Numbered from the stretch's first letter, positions 8,954-18,805 are shown. The stretch: 64,000 bases of DNA from Halorubrum sp. Hd13 (GCF_002252755.1 NZ_NHOY01000096.1:1-64000); one strand, 5' to 3'. Notes: generated by a model not told the origin, from the letters alone. A program made the numbers and translations.

Positions 8954-9286
8954 ATGACATTCGTCACGAAACTCTCCTTCGCCTCCGGCGACCGCGACGT
9001 GCTCGCCGAGACGGTGGCGGACCTCAAGTCGACGCTCGAACGCAAGGGCGCGGAGTGTAAGGGCCCGCACGCCACGCCCGCCGAGACCGTCCGCGTCCCG
9101 CTGTATAAACAGCTCCGCGCCGGCGACGAGTTCTCGCCGTGGAGCTACTCGGTGTACAAGCGCTCGATGGAGATCCACGGCGCCGACGACGTCGCCCGCG
9201 AGGTCGTCGGCCGCGACTTCCCCGACTCGATCCACGTCGAGGTCGAGGTCGACCAGAAGAAGCCGCTCGGCCACCGCCGGGACTGA
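8954..9286 (+). CDS. uS10/mL48-like ribosomal-protein family protein
   Basis: 110 residues resembling small-subunit protein S10: FVTKLSFASGDRDVLAETVADLKSTLERKGAECKGPHATP matches the S10 pattern, and YKRSMEIHGADDVAREVVGRDFPDSIHVEVEV matches its C-terminal half. It is not in a ribosomal operon, so it is probably the second, divergent S10 homologue seen in haloarchaea rather than the ribosomal rps10. A TTTTACC box lies about 35 nt upstream. Whether it joins ribosomes is unknown. Confidence 0.82.
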   Translation: MTFVTKLSFASGDRDVLAETVADLKSTLERKGAECKGPHATPAETVRVPLYKQLRAGDEFSPWSYSVYKRSMEIHGADDVAREVVGRDFPDSIHVEVEVDQKKPLGHRRD

Positions 9287-9397
9287 TTTTATACGGGCGG
9301 CGGCCTCGCGGTTCGGTCCTCGTCGGCGACCGCGACGGCCGCGGCCCGTCGGTTCCGCCACGGGATCTTTTAAGCCCGCGCGAGGCCACACACGCCC

Positions 9398-10678
9398 ATG
9401 AGCGCGCTCGAATCCGACGCCTACCGCGAGTTCCGCCGCGACCTCCACCGCCACCCCGAGCCCGCGTGGCGCGAGTTCTACACCACCGCCCGGATCGTCG
9501 AGGAGCTCAGGCAACGAGACCTGACCGAGCTGCACGTCGGCCGCGACGCTCTCGCGACCGAAAACCGCATGAACGTCCCCGACGACGACGAGCTCGCCGC
9601 GTGGGAGCAGCGCGCCCGCGACGCCGGCGCCGACCCCGACGTCGTCGACGAGCTCTCCGGGGGGTACACCGGCTGCGTCGCCGTCGTCGAGCGCGGCGAC
9701 GGTCCCGTGATCGGGCTCCGCGTCGACATCGACGCGCTGCCGATCCGCGAGTCCGAGGACGCCGACCACGCCCCCGTCACCGAGGGGTTCCGCTCGGAGC
9801 GCGAGGGGTTCATGCACGCCTGCGGCCACGACGCCCACGCGACGATGGGGCTCGGGACGCTCGACGCGGTGCTCGACTCCGACTTCGCGGGCACGCTGAA
9901 GGTGTTCTTCCAGCCCGGCGAGGAGCAGGTGGCGGGCGGGAAGCCGATGGCCGAGTCCGGCCACCTCGACGACGTCGACTACCTGTACGCGGTCCACGTC
10001 GGCCTGGATCACCCCTCCGGCGAGGTCGTCTGCGGCGTCGACGGATTCCTCGCGGTCCGGCACTTCCTCGCCGAGTTCACCGGGGCGCCGGCCCACGCCG
10101 GCGCGCGACCGGAGCAGGGACGCAACGCCGTCCAGGCGATGGCGGCGGCGGTCCAGAACCTCTACGCGATCCCCCGCCACGCCGACGGTCCGACCCGGGT
10201 GAACGCCGGGCTCGTCGGCGGCGGCACCGCGACGAACATCATCCCCGAGGAGTCGTACGTCGAGGGGGAGCTCCGGGGCGCGACGACGGAATTGGCCGCG
10301 TACATGTCCGACCACGCCGATCGGATCCTGGAGTCGGCCGCCGCGATGCACGACTGCGAGGTCGACGTGGCGACGAAGGGAGAGGCCCCGAGCGCGACCA
10401 GCGACGACGCGCTCGCCGGGATCGTCGGCGGGGTCGCCGGCGAGACCGCGGGCGTCACGAGCGTCGTCGACAGCGACGACCTCGGCGGCTCCGAGGACGC
10501 CACCTACCTGATGCAGGCGGTTCAGGAGAACGGCGGGCTCGCCTGCTACGTCGGCGTCGGCACCGACCATCCGGGCGGCCACCACACGAGCACCTTCGAC
10601 GTGGTCGAGGGCGACATCGCGATCGGCATCGACGTGCTGAGCGGGGCGATCCTGCGGGTCGCCGAGACGCGTCCGTGA
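9398..10678 (+). CDS. M20-family amidohydrolase
   Basis: 426 residues of the AbgB/HipO-like amidohydrolase group of peptidase family M20. Metal ligands are visible in MHACGHDAHATMG (about residue 137 on) and FFQPGEEQVAGGKPM, and in the C-terminal GTDHPGGHHTSTFDV. The HRHPEPAWREF opening is diagnostic. The lid domain (about 205-315) contains FTGAPAHAGARPEQGRNAVQA. Such enzymes hydrolyse N-acyl amino acids or peptide-like amides in the cytoplasm; the substrate is not predictable. A TTTTAAG box lies about 30 nt upstream of the ATG, supporting this start. Confidence 0.9.
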   Translation: MSALESDAYREFRRDLHRHPEPAWREFYTTARIVEELRQRDLTELHVGRDALATENRMNVPDDDELAAWEQRARDAGADPDVVDELSGGYTGCVAVVERGDGPVIGLRVDIDALPIRESEDADHAPVTEGFRSEREGFMHACGHDAHATMGLGTLDAVLDSDFAGTLKVFFQPGEEQVAGGKPMAESGHLDDVDYLYAVHVGLDHPSGEVVCGVDGFLAVRHFLAEFTGAPAHAGARPEQGRNAVQAMAAAVQNLYAIPRHADGPTRVNAGLVGGGTATNIIPEESYVEGELRGATTELAAYMSDHADRILESAAAMHDCEVDVATKGEAPSATSDDALAGIVGGVAGETAGVTSVVDSDDLGGSEDATYLMQAVQENGGLACYVGVGTDHPGGHHTSTFDVVEGDIAIGIDVLSGAILRVAETRP

Positions 10679-10829
10679 GGCCGACGCGGCGCGCCGACGC
10701 GTGACGGTCGCGACCGGCCGCGCTCGTCGCCGCGACCGCTGCCGCGATCGCCGAGGCGGGCGGCTCGCACCGGGTGCGATCGCTTCCTCCGGCGGTAGGT
10801 TTAGGCGCCGCGAACCCCTCGTTCGAGGC

Positions 10830-11108
10830 ATGGAGGCCGCCCTCTGGTACGTGCTCACCGGCACCCGCGGCGGCCCGAACAGGGTCCGGATACTCACGGC
10901 GATCGACGACCGGCCGCGGAACGCGAACCAGCTGGCCGAGCACCTCGACCTGGACTACACGACGGTGCGGCACCACCTCGACGTGCTCCGCGAGCACGAC
11001 GTCGTCGAGCGCACGGGCGACGGCTACGGCACGGTGTACTACCCGACCGAGGGAACCCGGCGGCACTGGGACCTCGTCGAGGAGATCGCCGACGGGCTCC
11101 CGGTATGA
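10830..11108 (+). CDS. winged-helix (ArsR-like) transcriptional regulator
   Basis: 92 residues from ATG 10830; upstream in-frame sequence is Arg-rich and does not look coding. The winged-helix core is clear: RVRILTAIDDRPRNANQLAEHLDLDYTTVRHHLDVLREHDVVERTGDGYGTVYYPT. GGTTTAGG sits about 30 nt upstream as a candidate TATA. The next gene, a small membrane protein, starts 47 nt downstream on the same strand. The two probably form an operon in which the regulator may respond to membrane or redox state (inference). Confidence 0.88.
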   Translation: MEAALWYVLTGTRGGPNRVRILTAIDDRPRNANQLAEHLDLDYTTVRHHLDVLREHDVVERTGDGYGTVYYPTEGTRRHWDLVEEIADGLPV

Positions 11109-11155
11109 CTGCGACGACCCCTCGCGACCGCGACGGCGCGCCCGGGGTGTGAGCG

Positions 11156-11458
11156 ATGGAGTGGGTCGACGTCGCGCGCGTCAGCGTCGCCGTCAACGTC
11201 GCGATGCTGTCCGCGCTCACGTGGGTGTGGGCGCGGAACTACCTCGCGTTCCGCTCGAAGCACTCGATCGGCCTCGCGGCGTTCGGCGCCGTGCTGTTGG
11301 CGCAGAACGCGCTGTCGCTGTACTTCTACCTGTATCACCCCGTGTTGGCCGGGTGGTTCGCGACCGACATGCCGTCGCTCGCGTGGCGGGCGAACGTCGT
11401 CGTCCACGTGTTCCAGACGGTCGCGCTGGCGTTTCTGATGTGGGTGACGTGGGACTGA
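11156..11458 (+). CDS. three-helix membrane protein paired with winged-helix regulator
   Basis: 100 residues with three predicted membrane helices (about 5-25, 38-60, 80-98). Aromatic residues cluster near helix ends (LYFYLYHP). I recognise no domain. Pairs of a short winged-helix protein and a small integral membrane protein recur in haloarchaea, and the adjacency here suggests a joint regulatory role, which is inference only. Confidence 0.75.
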   Translation: MEWVDVARVSVAVNVAMLSALTWVWARNYLAFRSKHSIGLAAFGAVLLAQNALSLYFYLYHPVLAGWFATDMPSLAWRANVVVHVFQTVALAFLMWVTWD

Positions 11459-11500
11459 ACGCGCGGCCTCGGAGGGGTACCGGCCGGTCGACCGGCCCGC

Positions 11501-12871
11501 TCAGTACTTCGCGTCGGCGCCGGTCGTCTCGTAGATCCGGTCCATGATCGCGTCGCGCTCGCCGGTCCAGTTCGCCATCGCCGCCGGGCTGGTCGGGTAC
11601 GACTCGTAGTGCGCGAGCAGCTCGTCCGCGAGCGACTTCGTCTGGTAGAAGTTCCGTATCGTCCCCCAGTAGCCGAAGCTCTTGACGGCGGCCTTCAGCT
11701 TCAGCCCGAACGACATCGACGTGGAGCCCTCGTACAGCGCCTCCGCGAGCTTCTCGCCCGGGAGGGCGGCGAGCAGCCCCATGAGGTCGTCCACGTCGAC
11801 CGCGGTCGAGAGCACGTTGTACACGTCGAGCCCGGCGTAGCGCCCGCCGAAGTGGTCCATCACGCGGGTGTTGTACCGCCAGAGGTTCTCCTCGCTGACG
11901 TCGCCGTCGGAGACCGCCTTCACGGCCTGTTCGCCGGCGTACTTGCCCGCGTACGCCGCCCCGGCGATGCCGCCGCCGGTCGTCGGGTTGACGTGGCCCG
12001 CGGCGTCGCCGACCGCCATGTACCCCGGCGCGACCGCCGAGTCGTACGGGCGGCGGGTCGGGAGCGCGGCGCCGAGCTTATCGCGGACCTCGGCGCCCTC
12101 GAACTCGGGGCGGTCCCGGAGGTCGCGCTTCAGCGCCTCGACGAGCTGCATCGGCTCCTCGTTCATCTGGAACCCCAGCCCGGCGTTGATCTCGGTGCTG
12201 GTCCGCGGGAAGTACCAGAGGTAGCCGGCGGCGCGGTCGGTCGCCTTGAAGACGAGTGCGTCGTCCCACTCGACCGGCTCCGGCACCTCGACGATCTCGC
12301 GGTACGCGGAGCAGAACTGCGAGTAGCGCACGTTGGTGTCGAACGTCGTCCCCTCGAAGTCCGCCTTGTCCTGGAGCAGCGACAGCGACCCGGCGCCGTC
12401 GATCACGAGGTCGGCCTCGTAGGTGACGGGCTCGCCCGCCCGCTTCGCGCGTAGTCCCGTGACCCGCCCGTCGACGGCCTGAACCACGTCGTTGATCACG
12501 GTGTCGTAGTGGAACTCCACGCCCGCGTCCTCGGCGCCCGCGATGATCCGGCGGCCGTACTCCCAGCGGTCGATGACCGCCAGCTCGCCGGGCACGGGGA
12601 TCTCGAGGACCGTGTCCTCCTGCGGGATCTCGAACCGGCCGTGGTCGACGCCGGTGTTCGTGAACGCCGGTTCGAGCCGCTCTTTCGGGATGGCTTCCGG
12701 GAAGGCGTCGGCGCCCTTCAGGGCGTCGCCGCAGGCGATGTGGCCCGCCTCTTCCTCGTCTTTCCGCTCGACGATGACGACGTCGAGCCCCTCGTTCGCG
12801 ATCGTCGCAGCGGCGTAACAGCCGGCGGTCCCGGCGCCGGCCACGACGACGTCGTACTCGTCGATGGTCAT
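11501..12871 (-). CDS. geranylgeranyl reductase family protein (digeranylgeranylglycerophospholipid reductase-like)
   Basis: 456 residues. The dinucleotide-binding motif is VVVAGAGTAGCYAAATIA (about 8-25), and the second FAD motif is GDAAGHVNPTTGGGIAGAAYAGKYAGEQA (about 290-318). The central FPRTSTEINAGLGFQM region is typical of the archaeal GGR family. These flavoenzymes saturate isoprenoid chains of membrane lipids or quinones. It is monocistronic and divergent from the small gene at 13051. A second, shorter family member occurs at 42819. Confidence 0.87.
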   Translation of the reverse strand: MTIDEYDVVVAGAGTAGCYAAATIANEGLDVVIVERKDEEEAGHIACGDALKGADAFPEAIPKERLEPAFTNTGVDHGRFEIPQEDTVLEIPVPGELAVIDRWEYGRRIIAGAEDAGVEFHYDTVINDVVQAVDGRVTGLRAKRAGEPVTYEADLVIDGAGSLSLLQDKADFEGTTFDTNVRYSQFCSAYREIVEVPEPVEWDDALVFKATDRAAGYLWYFPRTSTEINAGLGFQMNEEPMQLVEALKRDLRDRPEFEGAEVRDKLGAALPTRRPYDSAVAPGYMAVGDAAGHVNPTTGGGIAGAAYAGKYAGEQAVKAVSDGDVSEENLWRYNTRVMDHFGGRYAGLDVYNVLSTAVDVDDLMGLLAALPGEKLAEALYEGSTSMSFGLKLKAAVKSFGYWGTIRNFYQTKSLADELLAHYESYPTSPAAMANWTGERDAIMDRIYETTGADAKY

Positions 12872-13050
12872 GTCACGTGGGTCGTTCCCCCGGTGGCAAA
12901 ACTCTTTGTTCCCGATTCGGTCCCCTCGGAACCGACACGAGGGACGGGAGCCGACGCTCGGTGGCGGATCGCGATCGGGACCGCTCCCGGTGAGCGGCGC
13001 TCCCCCGTCCGGCCCTCGTTTTTAACGGACGTGCGCCCCTGAAGCCGGTT

Positions 13051-13374
13051 ATGACCGGACTCGACCACGTCGACACGGACCGGCTCCGGGCGTGGCTCCC
13101 GGAGGTCCGCGAGGGGGAGACGACCGCCGCGACGATGCTCGCCGTCGCGTACGACGAGGGAATCGGGGCGGGCGAACTCGCCTCGTGGTACGGCCGGTCG
13201 ACCGAGTCGGTCGAGGAGACGATCGCGGCGCTCGACTCTCCCGACCAGGTCGCCGAGATCGCACGACTCGAAGGGGTCAACGTGGACGGGGTCGACCTCC
13301 CGTTCGCGGAGCTCGAGGAGCTTTCCGTCAGCGAGGCGGCGAGCGCGATCCGCGACCGCGCCGAAAGGGAGTGA
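13051..13374 (+). CDS. small haloarchaeal protein with HTH-like helices
   Basis: 107 residues, acidic and helical. LAVAYDEGIGAGELASWYGRSTESVEETIAALDS (about 30-68) has the spacing of a helix-turn-helix. The rest is a short acidic helical tail. A TTTTTAA run at 13018-13024 lies about 28 nt upstream, supporting the ATG. DNA binding is a guess from the helix pattern; no family is recognised. Confidence 0.65.
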   Translation: MTGLDHVDTDRLRAWLPEVREGETTAATMLAVAYDEGIGAGELASWYGRSTESVEETIAALDSPDQVAEIARLEGVNVDGVDLPFAELEELSVSEAASAIRDRAERE

Positions 13375-13396
13375 CCCGCGGACCGCGACGCCGGCC

Positions 13397-14497
13397 TCAC
13401 TCCTCCGTCTCGTAGTGCTCGCCGGCCGCCTCCGGGAGCCGCGTCCGACCGACCAAGGCGAGGACGAGGATGACCACCACGAACGGGGTGATCCGGATGA
13501 GCTGGCGGGGGATCCCGATCCCCTGGAGTTGGAGCACGGTCTGGACCGCGTCGAGCCCGGCGAACAGCATCGTCGAGAGGAACGCCCCGACCGGGTTGTA
13601 GTTCCCGAACAGGTACGCCACGATGGCGATGAACCCCTTCCCGTTGACCATCGTCGGGCCGTTGCCGGTGAACTGGCCGAGGTCGAGCGACAGCGCCGCG
13701 CCGCCCATTCCCGCGAGCACGCCCGAGATCAGCACCGCCGCGTACCGGACGCGGGTGACGCTCACGCCCGCGGTGTCGAGCGCCTTCGGGTTCTCGCCGC
13801 TCGCGCGGATCCACCGGCCGAACGCCGTCCGCTCGAAGACGTACCACGAGCCGAAGACGGCGGCGAACAGCATGTACACCGACGGCGAGGCCGAGAAGAG
13901 CGCGCCGAAGAACGGGATGTCGGCGAGCACCGGCACCGTGATCGACGGCGACGTCGCCACGGTCGGCGTGTTCGGGCTGCCGTAGATCACCTGCGAGGCG
14001 AACGGGGCGAGCCCGAGCGCGATGAGCCAGACCGCGAGCCCGGCGATGATCTGGTCCGCGCGGAACCCGATCGTCACGACGGCGAACAGCGCCGCGAGCA
14101 GCGTGCTCGCGACCACCCCGCCGGCGAAGCCGACCCAGACCCCGCCGGTGAGGTCGGCGACGTAGATGGCGCTGAACGCCGAGATGATCAGGAGCCCCTC
14201 CAGCCCGATGTTGATCACGCCCGACTTCTCGGCGAAGATCCCGCCGAGGGCGGCGAACGCGATGGGCACGGAGAGCCGCAGCGCCGCCGCGAGCGTGTTC
14301 CGGCTCGTGAGCGCGTCCGAGAGCGTCCCGGCGATCGAGTCCGGGAACAGCAGCCCGGCGATCAAAAGCGCGACGACCGCGGCGACCGTCACGCCGGCGA
14401 CGAGCGCCCGCGTCGTGTAGCGGTCGAGGAAGCCCGCTCCCTCGGCCTTCCCGGCGGCGGTCCCGGAGTCGGTGCGGTCCGCGGGCGCGTCACTCAT
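13397..14497 (-). CDS. ABC transporter permease (BMP/nucleoside-type), second subunit
   Basis: 366 residues from ATG 14497, which overlaps the upstream permease stop by 8 nt; a GTG at 14506 would add three residues. About nine hydrophobic helices are visible. The motif GLEGLLIISAFSAIYVADLTGG and the N-terminal IFAEKSGVINIGLEG are hallmarks of the branched-chain/BMP permease family (Bacillus NupQ-like). Last gene of the four-gene importer operon. Confidence 0.9.
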   Translation of the reverse strand: MSDAPADRTDSGTAAGKAEGAGFLDRYTTRALVAGVTVAAVVALLIAGLLFPDSIAGTLSDALTSRNTLAAALRLSVPIAFAALGGIFAEKSGVINIGLEGLLIISAFSAIYVADLTGGVWVGFAGGVVASTLLAALFAVVTIGFRADQIIAGLAVWLIALGLAPFASQVIYGSPNTPTVATSPSITVPVLADIPFFGALFSASPSVYMLFAAVFGSWYVFERTAFGRWIRASGENPKALDTAGVSVTRVRYAAVLISGVLAGMGGAALSLDLGQFTGNGPTMVNGKGFIAIVAYLFGNYNPVGAFLSTMLFAGLDAVQTVLQLQGIGIPRQLIRITPFVVVILVLALVGRTRLPEAAGEHYETEE

Positions 14498-15737
14498 CGG
14501 CCTCACCCCCCCGGTCGCCGTCGGTGCCGCCGTCGGTCGCGACCGCCTTCGGCTTCGATCCCGCGCCCGGCAGCCCGCGGGCCAGAAGCCGGAAGAACTC
14601 CGGCATCGCCACGAACAGGATGATGAGCCCGCGGAGGACCCCCACGAGCTGTGGCGGAACGTCGGTCGCGAACTGGACGACCGTCGTCCCGCTCTTCAGC
14701 ACGCCGAACAGCAGCGCGGCGATGCCGACGCCGAGCGGGTTGTTTCCGGCGAGGATCGAGACGGTGATCCCGTCGAAGCCGTAGGCGGGGATCCCCGTCT
14801 GGAACGTTCCGAGCACCATCATCACGTACATCGCGCCGGCGATGCCGCCGAGCGCGCCGGAGAGCGTCAGGCTCGCGACGACGGTGCGCTTGGCGTCGAC
14901 GCCGCCGTACTCGGCCGCCTCGGGCTGGACGCCGCTCGTCCGGACGTCGTACCCGAAGGCCGTGTGCTCGAGGACGTAGTACAGCGCGCCGACGGCGAGG
15001 AGCCCGAACAGCAGCGCGACGATCGAGAAGTCCTGGCGGCCGCCGAACAGCAGGGCCGGGAACTGCGCGAACTCCGGCAGCGGCACGGTCTGGTTCGCGG
15101 CGCTGTTCGGGTCCTTGAAGATCCCGCTGACCAGATACAGCGCGACCCCGGTCGCGATGAAGTTGAGCATGATCGTCGTGATCACCTCGTTGGCGTCGGC
15201 GTACGCCTTCAGCAGGCCCGGAACCGCGCCGTAGAGTCCGCCGAACACCGCGCCGACGAGAAGCCCGAACGGGATCAACACGACGGTGCCGAGGGTCCCC
15301 GACACGAGCGACGACGCCCAGAGGACGCCGAGCGCGGTCGCCAGCGCGCCGACGACCATCTGTCCCTGCGTCCCGATGTTGAAGATCCCGGCGCGGAACG
15401 CCAGCGCGACCGAGAGCCCGGTGAACAGAAGCAGCGTCGACTCCCGGAGCGTGACCGCGAACTGCCCGTTCGGCGACCAACTGCCGCTGAACGGGTCGCC
15501 GAGCGCTCCGAGGAAGAGGCGGTCGAAGACGACGACGGGGTCGTAGCAGAACCCGGTGCCGAAGTAGTACACCGCCTCGCCGGCGGTGCACGTCGTCATC
15601 CGACCGGCCACGAGCACCAGCACCGCGCCGATGAGCACGGAGAGGACGAGCGCCGCCGTGCTGATCAGGATCCGCTCGGTCGCTGACGCGTCGACGAGCC
15701 GAGAGAGCGCGTCCCGCGCGCGGTCGGCGGCGCTCAC
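14490..15737 (-). CDS. ABC transporter permease (BMP/nucleoside-type), first subunit
   Basis: 415 residues. A first helix (about 23-45) is followed by an external loop with two Cys (TTCTAGEAVYYFGTGFC), then about eight more helices. The conserved LAFRAGIFNIGTQGQMVVG motif identifies the NupP-like permease of BMP-dependent importers. It overlaps the ATPase gene by 4 nt upstream and the second permease by 8 nt downstream, so translation of the three is probably coupled. Confidence 0.9.
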   Translation of the reverse strand: MSAADRARDALSRLVDASATERILISTAALVLSVLIGAVLVLVAGRMTTCTAGEAVYYFGTGFCYDPVVVFDRLFLGALGDPFSGSWSPNGQFAVTLRESTLLLFTGLSVALAFRAGIFNIGTQGQMVVGALATALGVLWASSLVSGTLGTVVLIPFGLLVGAVFGGLYGAVPGLLKAYADANEVITTIMLNFIATGVALYLVSGIFKDPNSAANQTVPLPEFAQFPALLFGGRQDFSIVALLFGLLAVGALYYVLEHTAFGYDVRTSGVQPEAAEYGGVDAKRTVVASLTLSGALGGIAGAMYVMMVLGTFQTGIPAYGFDGITVSILAGNNPLGVGIAALLFGVLKSGTTVVQFATDVPPQLVGVLRGLIILFVAMPEFFRLLARGLPGAGSKPKAVATDGGTDGDRGGEADE

Positions 15738-17362
15738 GCGCGCTCACCGTCCGCGGCGTCCGTGAGCTCCGTCGGCGCGTCCGACTCCGTCTCCCCCGCG
15801 TCTCCGCCCTCCGACGCCGCCGGTCCCCCTCCGCCCCCGCCGTCGTCTCCCGGCCGCTCGCCGGCCATCAGCAGACCGAGCTCCTCCTCGGTCGTCTCGT
15901 CGGGGTCGACCACGTCGACGAACTCGCCCTCGTAGGCGACGGCCAGCCGGTCCGAGAGCCCCTGTACCTCCTCCAGCTTCGAGGAGACGAGGAGGATCGC
16001 CACGCCCTGGCGACGGAGCTCCAGCAGCCGCTCGTGGATGAACTCGATCGATCCGACGTCGACCCCTCGGGTCGGGTGGGAGGCGACGACGAGCTCGGGG
16101 TCGCGCTCGAACTCCCGGCCGACGATGAACTTCTGCTGGTTGCCGCCGGAGAGCGACTCCGCCTCGGCGTCGGCGTCCGGCGGTCGGACGTCGTACTCGT
16201 CGATGATCGCCTCCGCGTGCCCCCGCGTCTTCGGCCAGTCGATCCGACCGTTGGAGGCGAGCTCGCGGCCGTGCTGGCTCCCCAACAGTCCGTTCTCGAC
16301 CAGGTCGAACTCCATCACGAGGCCGCGGTCCTGCCGGTCCTCGGGGATGTACGCCATGCCGGCCTCAATTCGCTGCCGCCGCGAGGCGGTCGTGACGTCC
16401 TCGCCGCGGAACCGGATCTCGCCCGCGTCGGGGGTCCGAAGGCCGGTCACCGACTCGACGAGCTCTGACTGCCCGTTGCCGTCCACGCCGGCGATCCCGA
16501 ACACCTCGCCGGCTCGGACCTCGAACGAGACGCCGTCGACCGCGCGAACCCCGCGCTCGTCCTCGACGACGACGTCCGAGGCCGAGGCGACGACCTCGCC
16601 CGTCTCCGCGGTCCCGTGGTCGACGTCCAAGAGGACCTCGCGACCGACCATCAGCTCCGCGAGCTCCTCCTGGCTGGTCGCGTCCGCGTCGACGGTCCCG
16701 ACCTTCCGTCCGTCTCGGAGGACGGATATCTCGTCGGCCGCGCGCATCGCCTCGCCGAGCTTGTGGGTGATGAAGATGATCGTCTTGCCCTGTGAGGTGA
16801 GTTCGGTGAGCACGTCGAACAGCTCGTCGACCTCTTGGGGGGTCAACACGGCGGTCGGCTCGTCGAGGATCAGCGTGTCGGCGCCGCGGTACAGCGCCTT
16901 CAGGATCTCGACGCGCTGCTGCTCGCCGACGGAAACGTCCTCGATCCGCGCGTCGGGATCGATGTCGAACCCGTAGCGGTCGGCGAGGTCGACGACGGCC
17001 TCGCGCGATCCCGCCCGGTCGACGGCGAGCCCGCCCCACTTCCGCGGCTCGTTGCCGAGCGTGATGTTCTCGGTGACGGTCATCGGGTCGACGAGCATGA
17101 AGTGCTGGTGGATCATCCCGATCCCGGCGTCGATCGCGTCCCGCGGCGAGCCGAACTCGCGCGGCTCGCCGTCGAGCCGTACCTCCCCCGACGTCGGTTC
17201 GTAGAGGCCGTAAAGAACGTTCATCAGCGTCGTCTTGCCGGCCCCGTTCTCGCCGAGGAGGGCGTGGACGGTGCCGCGCTCGACTTCGAGGTCGACGTCG
17301 TCGTTCGCCACGACCCCGGGAAACCGCTTCGTGATCCCGTCGAGGTGGACGGCTGTGGCCAT
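15734..17362 (-). CDS. ABC transporter ATP-binding protein with two nucleotide-binding domains
   Basis: 542 residues with two ABC domains, as in sugar/nucleoside (NupO/RbsA-type) importers. The first has Walker A GENGAGKTT, signature VSVGEQQRVEI and Walker B LILDEPTAVL. The second has a degenerate Walker A (GVDGNGQSE) and the signature LSGGNQQKFIVGREF. A degenerate second Walker A is normal for this family. The C-terminus has a Gly/acid-rich tail. It lies between the binding protein and the two permeases. Confidence 0.93.
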   Translation of the reverse strand: MATAVHLDGITKRFPGVVANDDVDLEVERGTVHALLGENGAGKTTLMNVLYGLYEPTSGEVRLDGEPREFGSPRDAIDAGIGMIHQHFMLVDPMTVTENITLGNEPRKWGGLAVDRAGSREAVVDLADRYGFDIDPDARIEDVSVGEQQRVEILKALYRGADTLILDEPTAVLTPQEVDELFDVLTELTSQGKTIIFITHKLGEAMRAADEISVLRDGRKVGTVDADATSQEELAELMVGREVLLDVDHGTAETGEVVASASDVVVEDERGVRAVDGVSFEVRAGEVFGIAGVDGNGQSELVESVTGLRTPDAGEIRFRGEDVTTASRRQRIEAGMAYIPEDRQDRGLVMEFDLVENGLLGSQHGRELASNGRIDWPKTRGHAEAIIDEYDVRPPDADAEAESLSGGNQQKFIVGREFERDPELVVASHPTRGVDVGSIEFIHERLLELRRQGVAILLVSSKLEEVQGLSDRLAVAYEGEFVDVVDPDETTEEELGLLMAGERPGDDGGGGGGPAASEGGDAGETESDAPTELTDAADGERA

Positions 17363-17490
17363 TGGTCTAGTACCCTCTGGTTTGAGGGCGGGTGAATATG
17401 TTTGGATATGCTCCGGTCCGGGCGGTACACCGGACCGGAGTACCTGTCCCGAGCGCTACATCTCGGCGGGAACGTCGACGTCGCGCCGCG

Positions 17491-18651
17491 TTAGACCTCC
17501 GATGGGACGTCGATGTCGCCGGCGATGATGTCCTCGCGCGCGGTCGCGACCTCGTCCTGGACGTCGCTGGGGATCTCGGAGCCGAGCTGGTCGCCGTAGA
17601 CGAGCGCGACGCCCTCGTTGTCGAGGCCCAGCGCGACGTTCGAGCCCCCCGGGAACTCCTCGTCGACGGTCGCGTCGATCGCGTTGTAGACGGCCGTGTC
17701 GACGCGCTTGACCATGCTCCCGAGGATGACGTCGGCGTAGTCGGGGCGCGTGACCGACTGGTCGCGGTCGACGCCGATGGCGAACTTCTCCTGCTCCTGC
17801 GCGGCCTGGAAGACGCCGGTTCCGGTGTTACCCGCGGCGTGGTAGACGATGTCGGCGCCGCTGTTGTACATCGCGGTCGCCGCCTCGCGACCCGCCGCGG
17901 GGTCGTTGAAGCTCCCGGTGTAGTTGACGCTGACGTCGACGTCGTCGCTGCCGGCGGCGACGCCCGCCTCGAAGCCGGCCTGGAACTTCCGGATCAGGTC
18001 GGACTCGACGCCGCCGACGAAGCCGACGTTCGTGGAGTCGCCCGCAGTCGAGCCCGCGCCCGCCGAGAAGTCGCGGGTGGTGAGCAGGCTCGCCATGAGG
18101 CCCCCGAGGTACGATCCCTCGTGTTCCTTGAACGTGTAGCTCGCGACGTTGTCCGCGTCGACGACCGAGTCGACGATCATGAAGTCCTGGTCCGGGTACG
18201 ACTCGGACGTGTCTGACAGCGAGTCGGCCTGGAGGAAGCCGATACAGCACACCAGGTCGTAGTCCGGATCGGTCGACTCCGCGAACTGCTGCTGGAACGT
18301 GCTGAACTGCGACACCTCGTCGGGCTGGGCCTCCCGGAACGAGATGTCGAGCTCATCTTCCGCCTGTATCGCTCCCTGTTGGGCCTGGTCGTTGAACGAC
18401 CCGTCGCCGAGGCCGCCGGTCGCGTACACCATCCCGACGTTCGCCGCCGGGCCGCTCCCGCCGTCCTCGCCGTCGGACCCGTCCTCCGAGTCGTTGCCGT
18501 CCATCCCGTCGGAGCCGTCGGACCCGTCAGAACCGTCGTCGGAGCCGTCCGAGCCGTCGTCGCTCGGGCCGCCGCTGCAGCCCGCCAGGCCGATGAGGCC
18601 CGCTGCGCTTGCCGCCTTGACGAACCGCCGCCGATCGAGGTCGGATACCAT
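17491..18651 (-). CDS. BMP-family substrate-binding lipoprotein
   Basis: 386 residues from ATG 18651. A Tat-type signal (DRRRFVKAASAAGLIGLAGC) has its lipobox cysteine at residue 25. About 50 residues of Asp/Gly/Ser linker follow, then the BMP domain (NVGMVYATGGLGDGSFNDQAQQG; VCCIGFLQADSLSDTSE; YHAAGNTGTGVFQAAQE). BMP proteins bind nucleosides or related ligands outside the cell. An ATAAAT box (18680-18685 on the minus strand) lies about 30 nt upstream of the start. First gene of the importer operon. The ligand is not determined. Confidence 0.92.
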   Translation of the reverse strand: MVSDLDRRRFVKAASAAGLIGLAGCSGGPSDDGSDGSDDGSDGSDGSDGMDGNDSEDGSDGEDGGSGPAANVGMVYATGGLGDGSFNDQAQQGAIQAEDELDISFREAQPDEVSQFSTFQQQFAESTDPDYDLVCCIGFLQADSLSDTSESYPDQDFMIVDSVVDADNVASYTFKEHEGSYLGGLMASLLTTRDFSAGAGSTAGDSTNVGFVGGVESDLIRKFQAGFEAGVAAGSDDVDVSVNYTGSFNDPAAGREAATAMYNSGADIVYHAAGNTGTGVFQAAQEQEKFAIGVDRDQSVTRPDYADVILGSMVKRVDTAVYNAIDATVDEEFPGGSNVALGLDNEGVALVYGDQLGSEIPSDVQDEVATAREDIIAGDIDVPSEV

Positions 18652-18805
18652 GTCAGGTACAAGGGAGTGGGAACACGGCATAAATTCGTCGCTCTCGGCG
18701 CCCGAGAGCGGCCGTTCTCGGAGAAGGACGGAGGCCACGTCGCCGATTCGGTCGATCCGCCCCGCGTTTCAGCACCCCCCGGACGTGTCCGTGGCGGCCG
18801 GCGGG

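Noticed and set aside
8794-9075. N-terminal extension of the Nudix gene
   Set aside because: The extra 94 residues overlap the uS10-like gene on the other strand and are unlike Nudix proteins; the ATG at 8793 gives the usual family length.
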